A stretch of DNA of 64,000 nucleotides from Flavonifractor sp. An92. Lineage in GTDB: Bacteria > Bacillota > Clostridia > Oscillospirales > Oscillospiraceae. This document shows, in pieces, positions 42,538-52,800 of the stretch (positions are counted from its first letter, which is position 1; each line of letters opens with the position of its first letter). Location of the stretch: positions 277,438 to 341,437 of the forward strand of contig NZ_NFGZ01000001.1 of NCBI RefSeq assembly GCF_002159175.1, read 5' to 3'. A model generated the notes under the pieces. The model did not search any database, had not been told where the DNA came from, and saw only the letters and a program-made list of their open reading frames with translations. The position numbers and the translations under genes were made by a program.

Positions 42538-44643
42538 ATGAAACGCTTGCTCAGCCTTTTCCTCTCCCTGGCGCTGCTGTGCGCCCTCGCCCTCCCCGCC
42601 TCCGCCGCCGCGGCGGATGAGCGCCTCACCCAGGTCACCCTGAAAGTCAAGCAGACCCTGGACATCGGTAACGAATACGAGTCCTTCTCCGGCGATCTGC
42701 AGGAGGGCCTGCGCCCCTACTGGTCCCTGCGCTGGACCAAGGGCGACGAGGAGCTCCATGTGGTGGCAGACGAGACCGGCAAGATCTATCAGTATTATCG
42801 CTATTCCTCCGGCTCCGTCAGCAGCCCCAGCTCCGACTCTGTGCCCACCCTCCCCACTGTGAGCCGTACCGAGGCCCAGAAAGCGGCCCAGGCCTTCCTG
42901 GACCGGGTCCTCACGGACGGCGAGAGCGCCGTGTTTGACGAGGGCACCGACCGCCCCGGCACGACCTCTTATTACCTCAGCGGCTCCATCCGGCTCAACG
43001 ACCTGCCCTCCCCCTTCACCTTCTCGGTGGACGTGTCCGCCAGCGACGGCACCGTGCAGTCCTTCTCCCGCAGCGACCTGGATCAGCCCTTTGAGGACGG
43101 CGTGCCCGCCCCGGACGCCGCCGTCTCCGCCGCCGACGCGGGGAGCAAGCTGCGCTCCACTCTGGCCCTGCGCCTGGAGTACGTCCTGGACGGCGACAGC
43201 GACACCGCCGTTCTCCGCTACCTCCCCGACCACAGCGGCCAGTTCTATGTGGATGCCGCCACCGGGGAACTCATCGACCTGAGCGCCCTCTATGAGAATG
43301 TGGGCAACGGCAGCGACTCCGCCACCGGCGGTGAGTCCGGCATGGCCCCTGACAAAGGCGAAGAGGGCCTCTCCGAGGCCGAGCAGGCGGGCATCGCCAA
43401 GCTGGAGGGCGTCCAGAGCAAGGAAAAGCTGGACTCCCTGCTCCGCGCCCAGAAGGCCCTGGGCCTGAACGGCGCGCAGCTGTCCTATTTCGCCTACACC
43501 CTGGACGAGGAGACCGACCAGGTCTCTGCCTCTCTCCGCTACACCCGCTCCCTGGACGAGGGCTTCTGGACCCGCAATATCACGGTGGATGCCCGCACCG
43601 GCGAGATCCTCTTCCTCTACTCCAGCCGCCCCTATGAGGAGGACGCCAAGGCCGCCGTCACCCAGCAGCAGGCCCAGGCCACGGCCGAGGCCTTCCTGAA
43701 AAACCTCTGGGGTGAGGAGTTCGCCCAGTGCGCCCTCTACGGCTCCAGCGACGGGCAGGACTACACCTTCCGTTACGCCCAGAAGGTCAACGGCTACTTC
43801 TTCCCCGACAACTACCTCTATGTGTCGGTGGACGCCGCCGATGGCACCATCTCCCACCTCTCCAAGAGCTATGACCCCGACGTGACCTTCGACAGCGCCG
43901 ACGGCCTCATCGCCCCCGAGGCGGCCATGGACGCCTACTTCGGCGCGTATACCGTCACCCTTAGCTATCTGGCCGTCCCCACCGCCCTTGACCCCAATGC
44001 CCCCGAGGTCGCTCCCCTGCTGAACCGGGGCTACTCCTACGTCTTTGCCCTCACCCTGGGCTACACCCTGGAGACTGAGCGGTCCATCCGGGGCGTGGAC
44101 GCCAAGACCGGCGAGGTCCTCTATCCCCAGACCTACGACCGCTCCATCACCTATGACGATCTGGAGGGCTGCTGGGGCAAACAGCAGGCCCTCACCCTGG
44201 CCCAGTACAGCGTGGGCTGGCGGGGCGGCAGCCTGCGGCCCTACGAGGCCCTGACCCAGCTGGATCTGGTGGCCCTGCTGGCCAGTTCCCGTGGCTACTT
44301 CTTCGACCCGGCGCAGGACGACGTTGACTCCCTCTACGAGTACGCCTACCGCACCGGCATCCTCACCCCCGACCAGCGCGATGACAGCGCTCCGGTCACC
44401 CGTCTGGAGCTGGTAAAGCTCCTGCTGGACGGCGCGGGCTACGGCCCGGTGGCCCGGCTGGAGGGCATCTACCGCTGTGACTACACCGACGCCGCTGCCA
44501 TCCCCGCCGCTGACCTGGGCTACGCCGCCCTGGCGCAGGGCCTGGGCCTGGTGGCCGGCGACAGCGCCGGGCGCTTCGCCCCCGACCGCACCGCCACCCG
44601 CATCGAGGCCATTGCGGTGCTCTACCAGTACATGACACGCTGA
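42538..44643 (+). CDS. Secreted YcdB/YcdC (PepSY-like) repeat protein with SLH-like C-terminus
   Basis: Protein of 701 residues. A signal peptide (LLSLFLSLALLCALALPASA) is followed by repeated PepSY/YcdB-like units, recognizable by AQKAAQAFLDRVL, FYVDAATGELIDLSALYENV, ARTGEILFLYSS, QAQATAEAFLKNL and AKTGEVLYPQTYD. The last 130 residues resemble degenerate SLH domains (GYFFDPAQDDVDSLYEYAYR, YAALAQGLGLVAGDSAGRFA). PepSY-type domains often inhibit proteases or bind cations. The ATG at 42538 has AAGGAGGA upstream. Function otherwise unknown. Confidence 0.82.
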   Translation: MKRLLSLFLSLALLCALALPASAAAADERLTQVTLKVKQTLDIGNEYESFSGDLQEGLRPYWSLRWTKGDEELHVVADETGKIYQYYRYSSGSVSSPSSDSVPTLPTVSRTEAQKAAQAFLDRVLTDGESAVFDEGTDRPGTTSYYLSGSIRLNDLPSPFTFSVDVSASDGTVQSFSRSDLDQPFEDGVPAPDAAVSAADAGSKLRSTLALRLEYVLDGDSDTAVLRYLPDHSGQFYVDAATGELIDLSALYENVGNGSDSATGGESGMAPDKGEEGLSEAEQAGIAKLEGVQSKEKLDSLLRAQKALGLNGAQLSYFAYTLDEETDQVSASLRYTRSLDEGFWTRNITVDARTGEILFLYSSRPYEEDAKAAVTQQQAQATAEAFLKNLWGEEFAQCALYGSSDGQDYTFRYAQKVNGYFFPDNYLYVSVDAADGTISHLSKSYDPDVTFDSADGLIAPEAAMDAYFGAYTVTLSYLAVPTALDPNAPEVAPLLNRGYSYVFALTLGYTLETERSIRGVDAKTGEVLYPQTYDRSITYDDLEGCWGKQQALTLAQYSVGWRGGSLRPYEALTQLDLVALLASSRGYFFDPAQDDVDSLYEYAYRTGILTPDQRDDSAPVTRLELVKLLLDGAGYGPVARLEGIYRCDYTDAAAIPAADLGYAALAQGLGLVAGDSAGRFAPDRTATRIEAIAVLYQYMTR

Positions 44644-44654
44644 CCCCATAAGAA

Positions 44655-44695
44655 ACGGGAGCCGGCGGCTAATTTCAGCCGTCGGCTCCCGTTTT
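44655..44695. terminator. Bidirectional terminator
   Basis: 16-bp arms (44655-44670, 44677-44692) with one G-T pair, followed by TTTT; between the YcdB-like gene and asnB, which converge. Confidence 0.88.
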
Positions 44696-44704
44696 GTCCT
44701 TTTG

Positions 44705-46285
44705 TTAAAAACCGCTGGCACCGTAGTTCTTGAGCACCCGGGCGGAGGGATCGTCCACGTCGCAGCCCTCCCACGCCCGGTTGGGCATCCAGAAGTCTGC
44801 AATCATGCGGGCCTGGCCGGGGTAGTACCGCTCGAAGAGCTCCCGGTACAGCAGGCTCTCCTTGGTGAAGGGGGGCCGGTAGGAATAGCGGCCACAGCCC
44901 TTCCAGAAAGCCCGGTCGGTGTAGTGCTCGGCGGCGTACTCCTTCAGGTCATCCACCATGGAGTGGCCCACCGCGTCGGAGAAGGCCGCCTTCTCCCGCC
45001 AGAGGATCTCGTCGGGGAGGATGTGGTCCTTCTCAAAGGCCCGGCGGAGGAGATACTTGCCCTTGCCGTAGGTGTTGAGCTTTTTCTCCGGGTCGATGGA
45101 CATGACGTACTTCACAAAGTCCAGGTCGCCGAAGGGCACCCGGGCCTCCATGGAGTGGACGCTGATGCACCGGTCGGCCCGGAGGACGTCGTACATATAG
45201 AGCTCATCCACCCGCTTCTTGGACTCGGCCTGGAAGGCCTCAGCGGAGGGGGCAAAGTCGGTGTACTTGTAGCCAAAGAGCTCGTCGGAGATTTCGCCGG
45301 TGAGGAGCACCCGCACGTCGGTCTGCTCCCGGATGGCCTTGCAGCACAGGTACATGCCCATGCTGGCCCGGATGGTGGTGATGTCCCAGGTTCCCAGGGC
45401 GGCCACCACCTCGGGGAGAGCCTTCAGCACATCGTCTTTGGTGATGATGACCTCGGTGTGATCGGAGCCGATAAACTCCGCCGCCTGCCGGGCGTACTTC
45501 AGGTCGATGGCGTCCACGTCCATGCCGATGGCGAAGGTGCGGATGGGTTTCTTCAGGAGCTTGGCGGCGATGGCGCACACCAGGCTGGAGTCCAGGCCGC
45601 CGGAGAGCAGGAAGCCCAGCGGGGCATCGGCGTCCAGGCGCTTTTCCACGGCGGCGATGAGCTTGTCGTGGATTTTCTGGCAGATGGTGTCCAGATCGTC
45701 GGTGGAGTACTCCTCCACGGTGGTCAGGTCGGCGTAGCGGACGAACGCGCCGCGGTAGTAGTAGTGGCCCGGCGGGAAGGGGAAGATCTCCTTGCACACG
45801 CCGGTCAGGTTTTTGGCCTCACTGGCAAAGACGATGGAGCCGTCGGTGTCATAGCCGTAGAACAGAGGCCGGATGCCGATGGGGTCCCGGGCGGCGAGAT
45901 AGGAATCCTCCCGTCCGTCGTAGAGGATGAGGGCGAACTCGGCATCCAGCTTCTCGAACATGCCCAGGCCGTACTCCCGGTACAGGGGGAGGAGGATCTC
46001 ACAGTCGCTCTCGCTGTGGAAGGAATACTTGCCCTCCAACTGCTGCCGCCACTTGCGCCATCCGTAGAGCTCACCGTTGCACACCACCATGTCCCCGTCC
46101 AGGGTAAAGGGCTGCATGCCCCGCTCGTCCAGACCCATGATGGCCAGACGCTGGAAGCCCAGATAGCCCGACGGGGTCTCCACCACCCGGGTCATGTCGG
46201 GCCCCCGGCTCTTCGTACGCTCCAGACAGGTCCACACGTCCTGCTCGCTTCTGCTCTTGCTGGTAAAACCGATCACTGTACACAT
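44705..46285 (-). CDS. asnB: Asparagine synthetase, glutamine-hydrolysing
   Basis: Protein of 526 residues that makes asparagine from aspartate, ATP and glutamine. The start at 46285 exposes Cys2 (MCTVIGF), the class II amidotransferase nucleophile, after Met removal. Other landmarks are RLAIMGLDERGMQPF, VCNGELYGWR, the PP-loop LLSGGLDSSLV near residue 240 and the synthetase motif LLTGEISDELFGYKYTD. Full length, with GGAGGTGC upstream. Controlled by an Asn-specific T-box leader. Upstream on the same strand is purF, another glutamine amidotransferase. Confidence 0.96.
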   Translation of the reverse strand: MCTVIGFTSKSRSEQDVWTCLERTKSRGPDMTRVVETPSGYLGFQRLAIMGLDERGMQPFTLDGDMVVCNGELYGWRKWRQQLEGKYSFHSESDCEILLPLYREYGLGMFEKLDAEFALILYDGREDSYLAARDPIGIRPLFYGYDTDGSIVFASEAKNLTGVCKEIFPFPPGHYYYRGAFVRYADLTTVEEYSTDDLDTICQKIHDKLIAAVEKRLDADAPLGFLLSGGLDSSLVCAIAAKLLKKPIRTFAIGMDVDAIDLKYARQAAEFIGSDHTEVIITKDDVLKALPEVVAALGTWDITTIRASMGMYLCCKAIREQTDVRVLLTGEISDELFGYKYTDFAPSAEAFQAESKKRVDELYMYDVLRADRCISVHSMEARVPFGDLDFVKYVMSIDPEKKLNTYGKGKYLLRRAFEKDHILPDEILWREKAAFSDAVGHSMVDDLKEYAAEHYTDRAFWKGCGRYSYRPPFTKESLLYRELFERYYPGQARMIADFWMPNRAWEGCDVDDPSARVLKNYGASGF

Positions 46286-46289
46286 AAAA

Positions 46290-46560
46290 AGCACCTCCGG
46301 AATTGGCGCAGCACATCCATACTTTAGGACGGATGCTGCGTTCCGCGGTGCCACCTAATTTGCCGCCCGAGAGCGGCCCCTTTCGGGGCTCTGACAAGCC
46401 CCCGCGATATAACGGTCGCACCCGGCCCCCCTACTGGCGCAAGCGTTCAGGGGTGCTGCTCCGGAGTGTTCTTCCCACGGCCTCTGGTACGGGGTTTCCA
46501 CTCTCCCCCGCTCACTGGGACTGACCTGCCGCGGTACTTTTCTCCCTCATCGCACATGGT
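46290..46560 (-). promoter_or_regulatory. T-box leader of asnB (Asn specifier AAC)
   Basis: T-box sequence TTAGGTGGCACCGCGG at 46358-46343. TTAGG pairs with CCTAA downstream to give the antiterminator. A specifier AAC at 46470-46468 followed by A sits in a context like that of the thrS leader (CACTCC). The competing hairpin CGCAGCATCC / GGATGTGCTGCG lacks a T run, so control may be at translation or by a weak terminator. Confidence 0.88.
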
Positions 46561-46579
46561 TTTATTCTGGAAAACGGCA

Positions 46580-46652
46580 AAGGGCGCTGTGGTCTATACC
46601 ACAGCGCCCTTGCTGATGGGTGCATTATAGCGGCTCGCTCCGCTGTTGTCAA
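46580..46652 (-). promoter_or_regulatory. asnB promoter and promoter-proximal hairpin
   Basis: TTGACA (46647-46652), 17-bp spacer, consensus TATAAT (46624-46629). About 7-10 nt after the expected start, AAGGGCGCTGTGGT / ACCACAGCGCCCTT (46580-46611) forms a perfect 14-bp hairpin followed by TGCCGTTTT. It may double as the purF terminator. Confidence 0.85.
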
Positions 46653-46662
46653 GCCTTTTTTC

Positions 46663-48027
46663 TCAGACCCGGATGGGATACTGCCCGGTAAAGCACCCGT
46701 CACAGAAGCCGCAGGCGGCGTCGGGGGCGATGTGGTGCAGGTCCTCCAGAGAGAGGAAGCCCAGGCTGTCCGCCCCGATGAGGTTCCGGATCTCCTCCAC
46801 CGAATAGCGGCAGGCGATGAGGTTTTCCCGGTCGGGGATGTCGGTGCCAAAGTAGCAGGGGGCGATGAAAGGGGGCGCGGAGGAGCGCATGTGGACCTCC
46901 CTGGCCCCCGCCTCCCGCAGGAGGGCGACGATCTGCCGAGAGGTGGTGCCCCGGACGATGGAATCGTCGATCATGACCACCCGCTTGCCCTCCACGCAGC
47001 TCTTGAGGGCCCCCAGCTTGATGCGCACCGCCTGCTCCCGGCTCTGCTGGCCGGGGGTGATGAAGGTGCGGCCGATGTAGCGGTTTTTCACCAGACCCAC
47101 CCCGTAGGGGATGCCCGACTCCTCGGCGTAGCCCATGGCGGCATCCAGCCCTGAGTCGGGCACGCCGATGACCACGTCGGCCTCCACCGGGTAGGCCCGG
47201 GCCAGCAGTCGCCCGGCGGTGCGCCGGGCCTCGTGGACGCTCTGGCCGCAGATGACCGAGTCCGGCCGGGCGAAGTAGATATACTCGAAAATACACATGT
47301 GGCTGGTGGCGCTCTCGCAATTCTCCCGCAGGGAAGTAATGGTCCCGTTCTCCACCACCACGATCTCGCCGGGCTCCACCTCCCGGACGAACTTGGCCCC
47401 CACGGCGCTGAGGGCACAGCTCTCCGAGGCGAAGAGCACTGCCTCCCCCCGGCGGCCCATGCACAGGGGCCGGAAGCCCCAGGGGTCCCGGGCGGCGATG
47501 AGCTTCTGAGGGGACATGACCAGCAGGGAGTAGGCCCCCCGCAGGCCCTTTACCGCCTGGCACACCGCCTCCTCCGCCGAGGCACAGCGCAGGCGCTCCT
47601 GGGCGATGGCGTAGGCGATGAGCTCCGAGTCGGTGGTGGTCTGGAAGATGGCTCCCCGGTACTCAAAGGCAGTGCGCAGCTCCTTGGTGTTCACCAGGTT
47701 GCCGTTGTGGGCCACGGCCAGGGTGCCCTTCACATAGTTGAGGGTCAGGGGCTGGGCGTTTTCCCGCCGGGCTCCGCCGGTGGTGGCGTAGCGCACGTGC
47801 CCCACCGCCATGGTGCCGCCCAGCCGGTCCAGGGTGGCTTGGTCGAACACCTCGCCCACCAGACCCACATCCTTGTGGAAGGACAGCTCCCGGTCGTTGA
47901 TGGCGGCGATGCCGCAGGCCTCCTGCCCCCGGTGCTGTAAGGCGTACAGCCCGTAGTAGGTCGTGCGGGCACAGTCCCCGGCAGGGTCCCAGATCCCAAA
48001 GACTCCGCATTCCTCGTGTATCGACAT
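46663..48027 (-). CDS. purF: Amidophosphoribosyltransferase
   Basis: Protein of 454 residues, first committed step of purine synthesis: PRPP plus glutamine to phosphoribosylamine. The propeptide MSIHEE precedes the nucleophile Cys7 (CGVFGIW). The PRPP motif is VVMIDDSIVRGTTS; the 4Fe-4S cysteines of the Bacillus-type enzyme are visible (LIACRYS, CGFCDGCF). Full length. The start at 48027 has GGGGGATCACA upstream. It stands alone, away from other pur genes, next to asnB and divergent from glnA-gltBD. Its leader carries a strong hairpin with a T run. Confidence 0.96.
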   Translation of the reverse strand: MSIHEECGVFGIWDPAGDCARTTYYGLYALQHRGQEACGIAAINDRELSFHKDVGLVGEVFDQATLDRLGGTMAVGHVRYATTGGARRENAQPLTLNYVKGTLAVAHNGNLVNTKELRTAFEYRGAIFQTTTDSELIAYAIAQERLRCASAEEAVCQAVKGLRGAYSLLVMSPQKLIAARDPWGFRPLCMGRRGEAVLFASESCALSAVGAKFVREVEPGEIVVVENGTITSLRENCESATSHMCIFEYIYFARPDSVICGQSVHEARRTAGRLLARAYPVEADVVIGVPDSGLDAAMGYAEESGIPYGVGLVKNRYIGRTFITPGQQSREQAVRIKLGALKSCVEGKRVVMIDDSIVRGTTSRQIVALLREAGAREVHMRSSAPPFIAPCYFGTDIPDRENLIACRYSVEEIRNLIGADSLGFLSLEDLHHIAPDAACGFCDGCFTGQYPIRV

Positions 48028-48051
48028 TGTGATCCCCCTATCCGTAGTACA

Positions 48052-48141
48052 TGAAAAAAGGCGCAAGGGCGCTGCGGCTCAATGCCGCAGCGCCCTTGCT
48101 GCCGACCCGATCATTATACGAGTTCCCGCTCTCTTTGTCAA
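48052..48141 (-). promoter_or_regulatory. purF promoter and leader attenuator hairpin
   Basis: TTGACA (48136-48141), 17-bp spacer, TATAAT (48113-48118). A perfect 16-bp hairpin GCAAGGGCGCTGCGGC / GCCGCAGCGCCCTTGC (48063-48099) starts about 8 nt into the transcript and is followed by GCCTTTTTT. This is terminator-like and lies before the start codon; its upper stem matches the asnB leader hairpin. Confidence 0.85.
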
Positions 48142-48257
48142 GAAAACCGCCCCGCCTCCTTGAATGAAGAAACTATTTTTCTTGCACTTGCAAGTTTATC
48201 TTTTTTCTTCCACCTCTCTGTCCAAAAATGCAGTCGAGATTTTTTTGAAAATAACTC

Positions 48258-48350
48258 TTGACATTTTCAAAAAAGAGGGATATACTTGCGCCCATAGTTG
48301 AGGACAAAGGCGTTCCAACCCAAGTGGTCGGTTCGCCTTTGTCCTTTTCT
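48258..48350 (+). promoter_or_regulatory. glnA promoter and leader attenuator
   Basis: TTGACA (48258-48263), 17-bp spacer, TATACT (48281-48286). Then AGGACAAAGGCG / CGCCTTTGTCCT (48301-48312, 48334-48345) form a terminator followed by TTTCTTTTT. Its 5' arm can instead fold into a small hairpin GGAC-AAAGGC-GTTC with hexaloop A1/G4, the loop signature bound by ANTAR antiterminators. Confidence 0.8.
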
Positions 48351-48378
48351 TTTTGAAAGAACGAAGGAGGAATCCTGC

Positions 48379-49710
48379 ATGTCGTACACAAAGGAAGATA
48401 TTATCCGCATGGTGAAGGAAGAGGACATCGCCTTTATCCGGCTCCAGTTCACCGACATTTTCGGCCAGCTCAAGAACGTGGCCATCACCGCCTCCCAGAT
48501 CGAGAAGGCGGTCAACAACCAGATCATGTTCGACGGCTCCTCCATCGAGGGTTTTGTCCGCATCGACGAGTCGGATCAGTATCTGTACCCCGATCTGGAC
48601 TCCTTCGTGGTCTTTCCCTGGCAGCCCAACCACGGCAAGGTGGCCCGCCTGATCTGTGACGTCTACAACCCCGACGGCTCCCCCTTCGTGGGCGACCCCC
48701 GGGGCGTGCTGAAGCGGGTGCTGGAGAAGGCCAAGTCCATGGGCTACGACGCCTTCAACGTGGGTCCCGAGGCCGAGTTCTTCCTCTTCCAGACCGACGA
48801 GGCCGGCAAGCCCACCACCAAGACCAACGACGAGGCCGGCTACTTCGACCTGGGCCCCCTGGACCACGGCGAGGGCACCCGCCGGGAGATCTGCCTGGCG
48901 CTGGAAAAGATGGGCTTTGAGATCGAGGCCAGCCACCACGAAGTGGCCGAGGGCCAGCACGAGATCGACTTCAAGTACGGCGACGCCCTCCACACCGCCG
49001 ATAACATCATGACCTTCAAGCTGGCGGTCAAGACCCTGGCCCAGCGCAACGGCCTCCACGCCACCTTCATGCCCAAGCCCATCTTCGGCATCAACGGCTC
49101 CGGCATGCACACCAACATGTCCCTCTTCCGGGACGGCAAGAACGTCTTTTATGATCCCGCCGATCCCAAGGGCCTGTCCAAGGAGGCCTATTCCTTCATC
49201 GCCGGCCTTCTGGCCCATGTGAAGGGCATGGCGGCGGTGACCAACCCGCTGGTGAACTCCTACAAGCGCCTGGTGCCCGGCTATGAGGCCCCCTGCTACC
49301 TGGCCTGGAGCGCCTCCAACCGCTCCGCCCTCATCCGTATCCCAGCCGCCCGCGGCCAGTCCACCCGCGTGGAGCTGCGCTCCCCCGACCCGGCCTGCAA
49401 CCCCTATCTGGAGCTGGCCGTCTGCCTGGCCGCCGGTCTGGACGGCATCGAGAAGGGCATGGTCCCCCCTGCCGAGGTCACCGAGAACATCTTCGTCATG
49501 GACAAGGCCACCCGGGAGGCCCACGGCATCGACTCCCTCCCCGCCTCCCTGGAGGAGGCCATCGAGGCCCTGGAGGCCGATCCCCTCATCCTGGATACCC
49601 TGGGCCCCCACGTGACCGAGTATTACCTGGACGGCAAGCGGAAAGAATGGGATGAGTACCGTACCCGTGTCTCCTCCTGGGAACGCGAAAAGTATATCAT
49701 CAACTACTAA
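48379..49710 (+). CDS. glnA: Glutamine synthetase type I
   Basis: Protein of 443 residues, ATP-dependent ligation of ammonia to glutamate. It has the GSI-alpha form: [25 protein letters not shown], the metal and ammonia segments GPEAEFFLF and GQHEIDF, the flexible loop [17 protein letters not shown], and the C-terminal [15 protein letters not shown]. No adenylylation loop is present, as expected for Firmicutes feedback-inhibited enzymes. The ATG at 48379 has GAAGGAGG upstream. Followed by gltB after 126 bp with an intervening attenuator-like terminator. Confidence 0.97.
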   Translation: MSYTKEDIIRMVKEEDIAFIRLQFTDIFGQLKNVAITASQIEKAVNNQIMFDGSSIEGFVRIDESDQYLYPDLDSFVVFPWQPNHGKVARLICDVYNPDGSPFVGDPRGVLKRVLEKAKSMGYDAFNVGPEAEFFLFQTDEAGKPTTKTNDEAGYFDLGPLDHGEGTRREICLALEKMGFEIEASHHEVAEGQHEIDFKYGDALHTADNIMTFKLAVKTLAQRNGLHATFMPKPIFGINGSGMHTNMSLFRDGKNVFYDPADPKGLSKEAYSFIAGLLAHVKGMAAVTNPLVNSYKRLVPGYEAPCYLAWSASNRSALIRIPAARGQSTRVELRSPDPACNPYLELAVCLAAGLDGIEKGMVPPAEVTENIFVMDKATREAHGIDSLPASLEEAIEALEADPLILDTLGPHVTEYYLDGKRKEWDEYRTRVSSWEREKYIINY

Positions 49711-49756
49711 GCCATGCGCCCACGGCGCAGGCGGCAGACCGGTTCCAATACACGGT

Positions 49757-49809
49757 GAGACAAAGCGGTCTCGAGGCGGCAGTCCGAGGGCGTGACTGCC
49801 GCCTTTTTT
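49757..49809 (+). promoter_or_regulatory. Intergenic attenuator between glnA and gltB
   Basis: GAGAC-AAAGCG-GTCTC (49757-49772) is a small hairpin with hexaloop A1/G4. It is followed 2 nt later by the terminator GGCGGCAGTC / GACTGCCGCC and TTTTTT (49775-49809). No promoter is visible between, so gltBD is probably reached by read-through from glnA. Confidence 0.75.
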
Positions 49810-49836
49810 ACTACCAACCGGAAAGGGGACCTCCAC

Positions 49837-52800
49837 ATGAGAGCACAAGCAAATCCAGCGCGGGGGCTGTATCACCCCTCCTTTGAACACGACGCCTGCG
49901 GCATCGGCGCCGTGGTAGATATCCAGGGCCACCCCAGCCACGAGACCGTGGACGACGTTCTGAAAATCGTGGAAAAGCTGGAACACCGGGCCGGAAAGGA
50001 TGCCGCCGGGGAGACCGGCGACGGCGTGGGCATCCTGCTCCAGGTGTCCCACCGCTTCTTCTCCAAAGCGGCGGCTGCCTGCGGCATCACCCTGCCCGGC
50101 CCCCGGGACTACGGCGTGGGCATGTTCTTCTTCCCCCGGGACGTCCTCCGGCGGAGCCAGGCCAAGAAGATGTTCGAGGTCATTCTGGAAAAAGAGGGTC
50201 TCCCCTTCCTGGGCTGGCGGACCGTGCCGGTCTGCCCCGACATCCTGGGCCAGCGTGCCCGGGACAAGATGCCCTGCATCGAGCAGGCGTTTGTGGCCCG
50301 CCCGGAGGGGGTGGAGCAGGGACTGGCCTTCGACCGGAAGCTCTATGTGGCCCGGCGGGTCTTTGAGCAGTCCAACGACAACACCTATGTCCCCTCCTTC
50401 TCCAGCCGCACCGTCGTCTACAAGGGCATGTTTTTGGTGGGCCAGCTGCGGAAGTTCTACCCCGACCTCCAGGACCCGGACTATGAGTCCGCCCTGGCCC
50501 TGGTCCACTCCCGCTTTTCCACCAACACCAACCCCTCCTGGGAGCGGGCCCACCCCAACCGCCTGATGGCCCACAACGGCGAGATCAACACCATCCGGGG
50601 CAACGTGGACCGCATGCTGGCCCGGGAGGAGACCATGTCCTCCCCCCTGCTGGAGGCCGACATGGACAAGGTTCTCCCCGTGGTGGACGTGTCCGGCTCC
50701 GACTCGGCCATGCTGGACAACACCCTGGAATTCCTGATGATGGCCGGGATGGACCTGCCCCTGGCGGTGATGGCCTGCATCCCGGAGCCCTGGATGGGCG
50801 ACCAGGCCATCTCCCGCACCAAGCGGGACCTCTACCAGTACTACGCCACCCTCATGGAGCCCTGGGACGGCCCGGCCTCCATCCTTTTCTCCGACGGCGA
50901 CGTGGTGGGCGCCGTGCTGGACCGCAACGGCCTGCGCCCCTCCCGCTACTACGTCACCAAGGACGGCCGGCTCATCCTGGCCTCCGAGGTGGGCGTGCTG
51001 GACATCCCCGCCGACCAGATTCTGGAGAAATCCCGCCTCCAGCCTGGCCGGATGCTGCTGGTGGACCTGAAACAGGGCCGCATCCTCAGCGACGAGGAGC
51101 TGAAGGAGACCTATGCCGCGCGCCAGCCCTACGGCGAGTGGCTGGACCGGAACCTCCTCCACCTCTCCGACCTGCCCATCCCCAACAAGCGGGTGGAGCG
51201 CCGCTCCAAGACCGAGCGGCAGCGGCTGCGCAAGGCCTTCGGCTACACCTACGAGGACGTGCGCAGCACCATCCTCCCCATGGCCCGCACCGGGGCCGAG
51301 CCCACTGCCGCCATGGGCATCGACATCCCCCTGGCGGTGCTGGACAGCCAGGATCAGCCCCTGTTCCAGTACTTCAAGCAGCTCTTTGCCCAGGTCACCA
51401 ACCCGCCCATCGACGCCATCCGGGAGGAGATCGTCACCGACACCACCGTGTACGTGGGTGACGACGGAAACCTTCTGGAGGAACGGCCGGAAAACTGCCG
51501 GGTCCTCCAGATCCACAACCCCATCCTCACCTCCACCGACCTCATGAAGATCAAGGCTATGAAGCAGCCCGGCTTCCAGGTGGCCACGGTGTCCCTTCTC
51601 TACTACAAAAACACCCCCCTGGACCGGGCGCTGGACCGGCTGGAGGTGGCGGTGGACCGGGCCTACCGGGAGGGCGCCAATGTGGTGATCCTCTCCGACC
51701 GGGGCGTGGATGAGAACCACGTGGCCATCCCCTCCCTGCTGGCGGTGGCCGATGTGGAACAGCACCTCATCCGCACCAAGAAGCGCACCGCCGTGTCCAT
51801 CCTCCTGGAGTCCGCCGAGCCCCGGGACGTCCACCACTTCGCCACCCTCCTGGGCTACGGCGCCCGGGCCATCAACCCCTATCTGGTGGAGGAGACCATC
51901 GTGGAGCTCATCGAGGAGGGCGTGCTGGACAAGGATTTCCACACCGCCGTCCACGACTACAACGCCGCCATCCTTCACGGCATCGTGAAGATCGCCTCCA
52001 AAATGGGCATTTCCACCCTCCAGTCCTACCAGTCCGCCCAGATCTTTGAGGCGGTGGGCATCGACCAGGCCGTCATCGACCGGTGCTTCACCAACACCGT
52101 CTCCCGGGTGGGCGGCATCGGCCTGAAGGAGATCGCCGCCATGGTGGACCGCAACCACTCCAAGGCCTTTGACCCCCTGGGACAGGAAGTGGACCTGGAG
52201 CTGGACAGCCTGGGCGCCCACAAAGCCCGCTCCGGCGGCGAGGACCACCTCTACAACCCCCAGACCATCCATCTGCTCCAGCAGGCCGCCCGCCGGGGCG
52301 ATTACGCCCTCTTCCGGCAGTACACCGCCCTGGTGGACGACGAGACCAAGCCCCACACCCTGCGCGGCCTGCTGGACATGAAGTACGCCGATACTCCCAT
52401 CCCGCTGGACGAGGTGGAGAGCGTGGACTCCATTGTGAAACGCTTCAAGACCGGCGCCATGAGCTACGGCTCCATCTCTCAGGAGGCCCACGAGTGCCTG
52501 GCCCAGGCCATGAACCTGCTGGGCGGCAAGTCCAACTCCGGCGAGGGCGGTGAGGAGCCCGACCGGCTCCAGGACCCGGCCCGCTGCTCGGCCATCAAGC
52601 AGGTGGCCTCCGGCCGCTTCGGCGTCACCAGTGAGTACCTGGTCTCCGCCAAGGAGATCCAAATCAAAATGGCCCAGGGCGCCAAGCCCGGCGAGGGCGG
52701 CCACCTGCCCGCCGGGAAGGTGTACCCCTGGATCGCCAAGTGCCGCCACTCCACCCCCGGCGTCACCCTCATCTCTCCCCCGCCCCACCACGATATCTAC

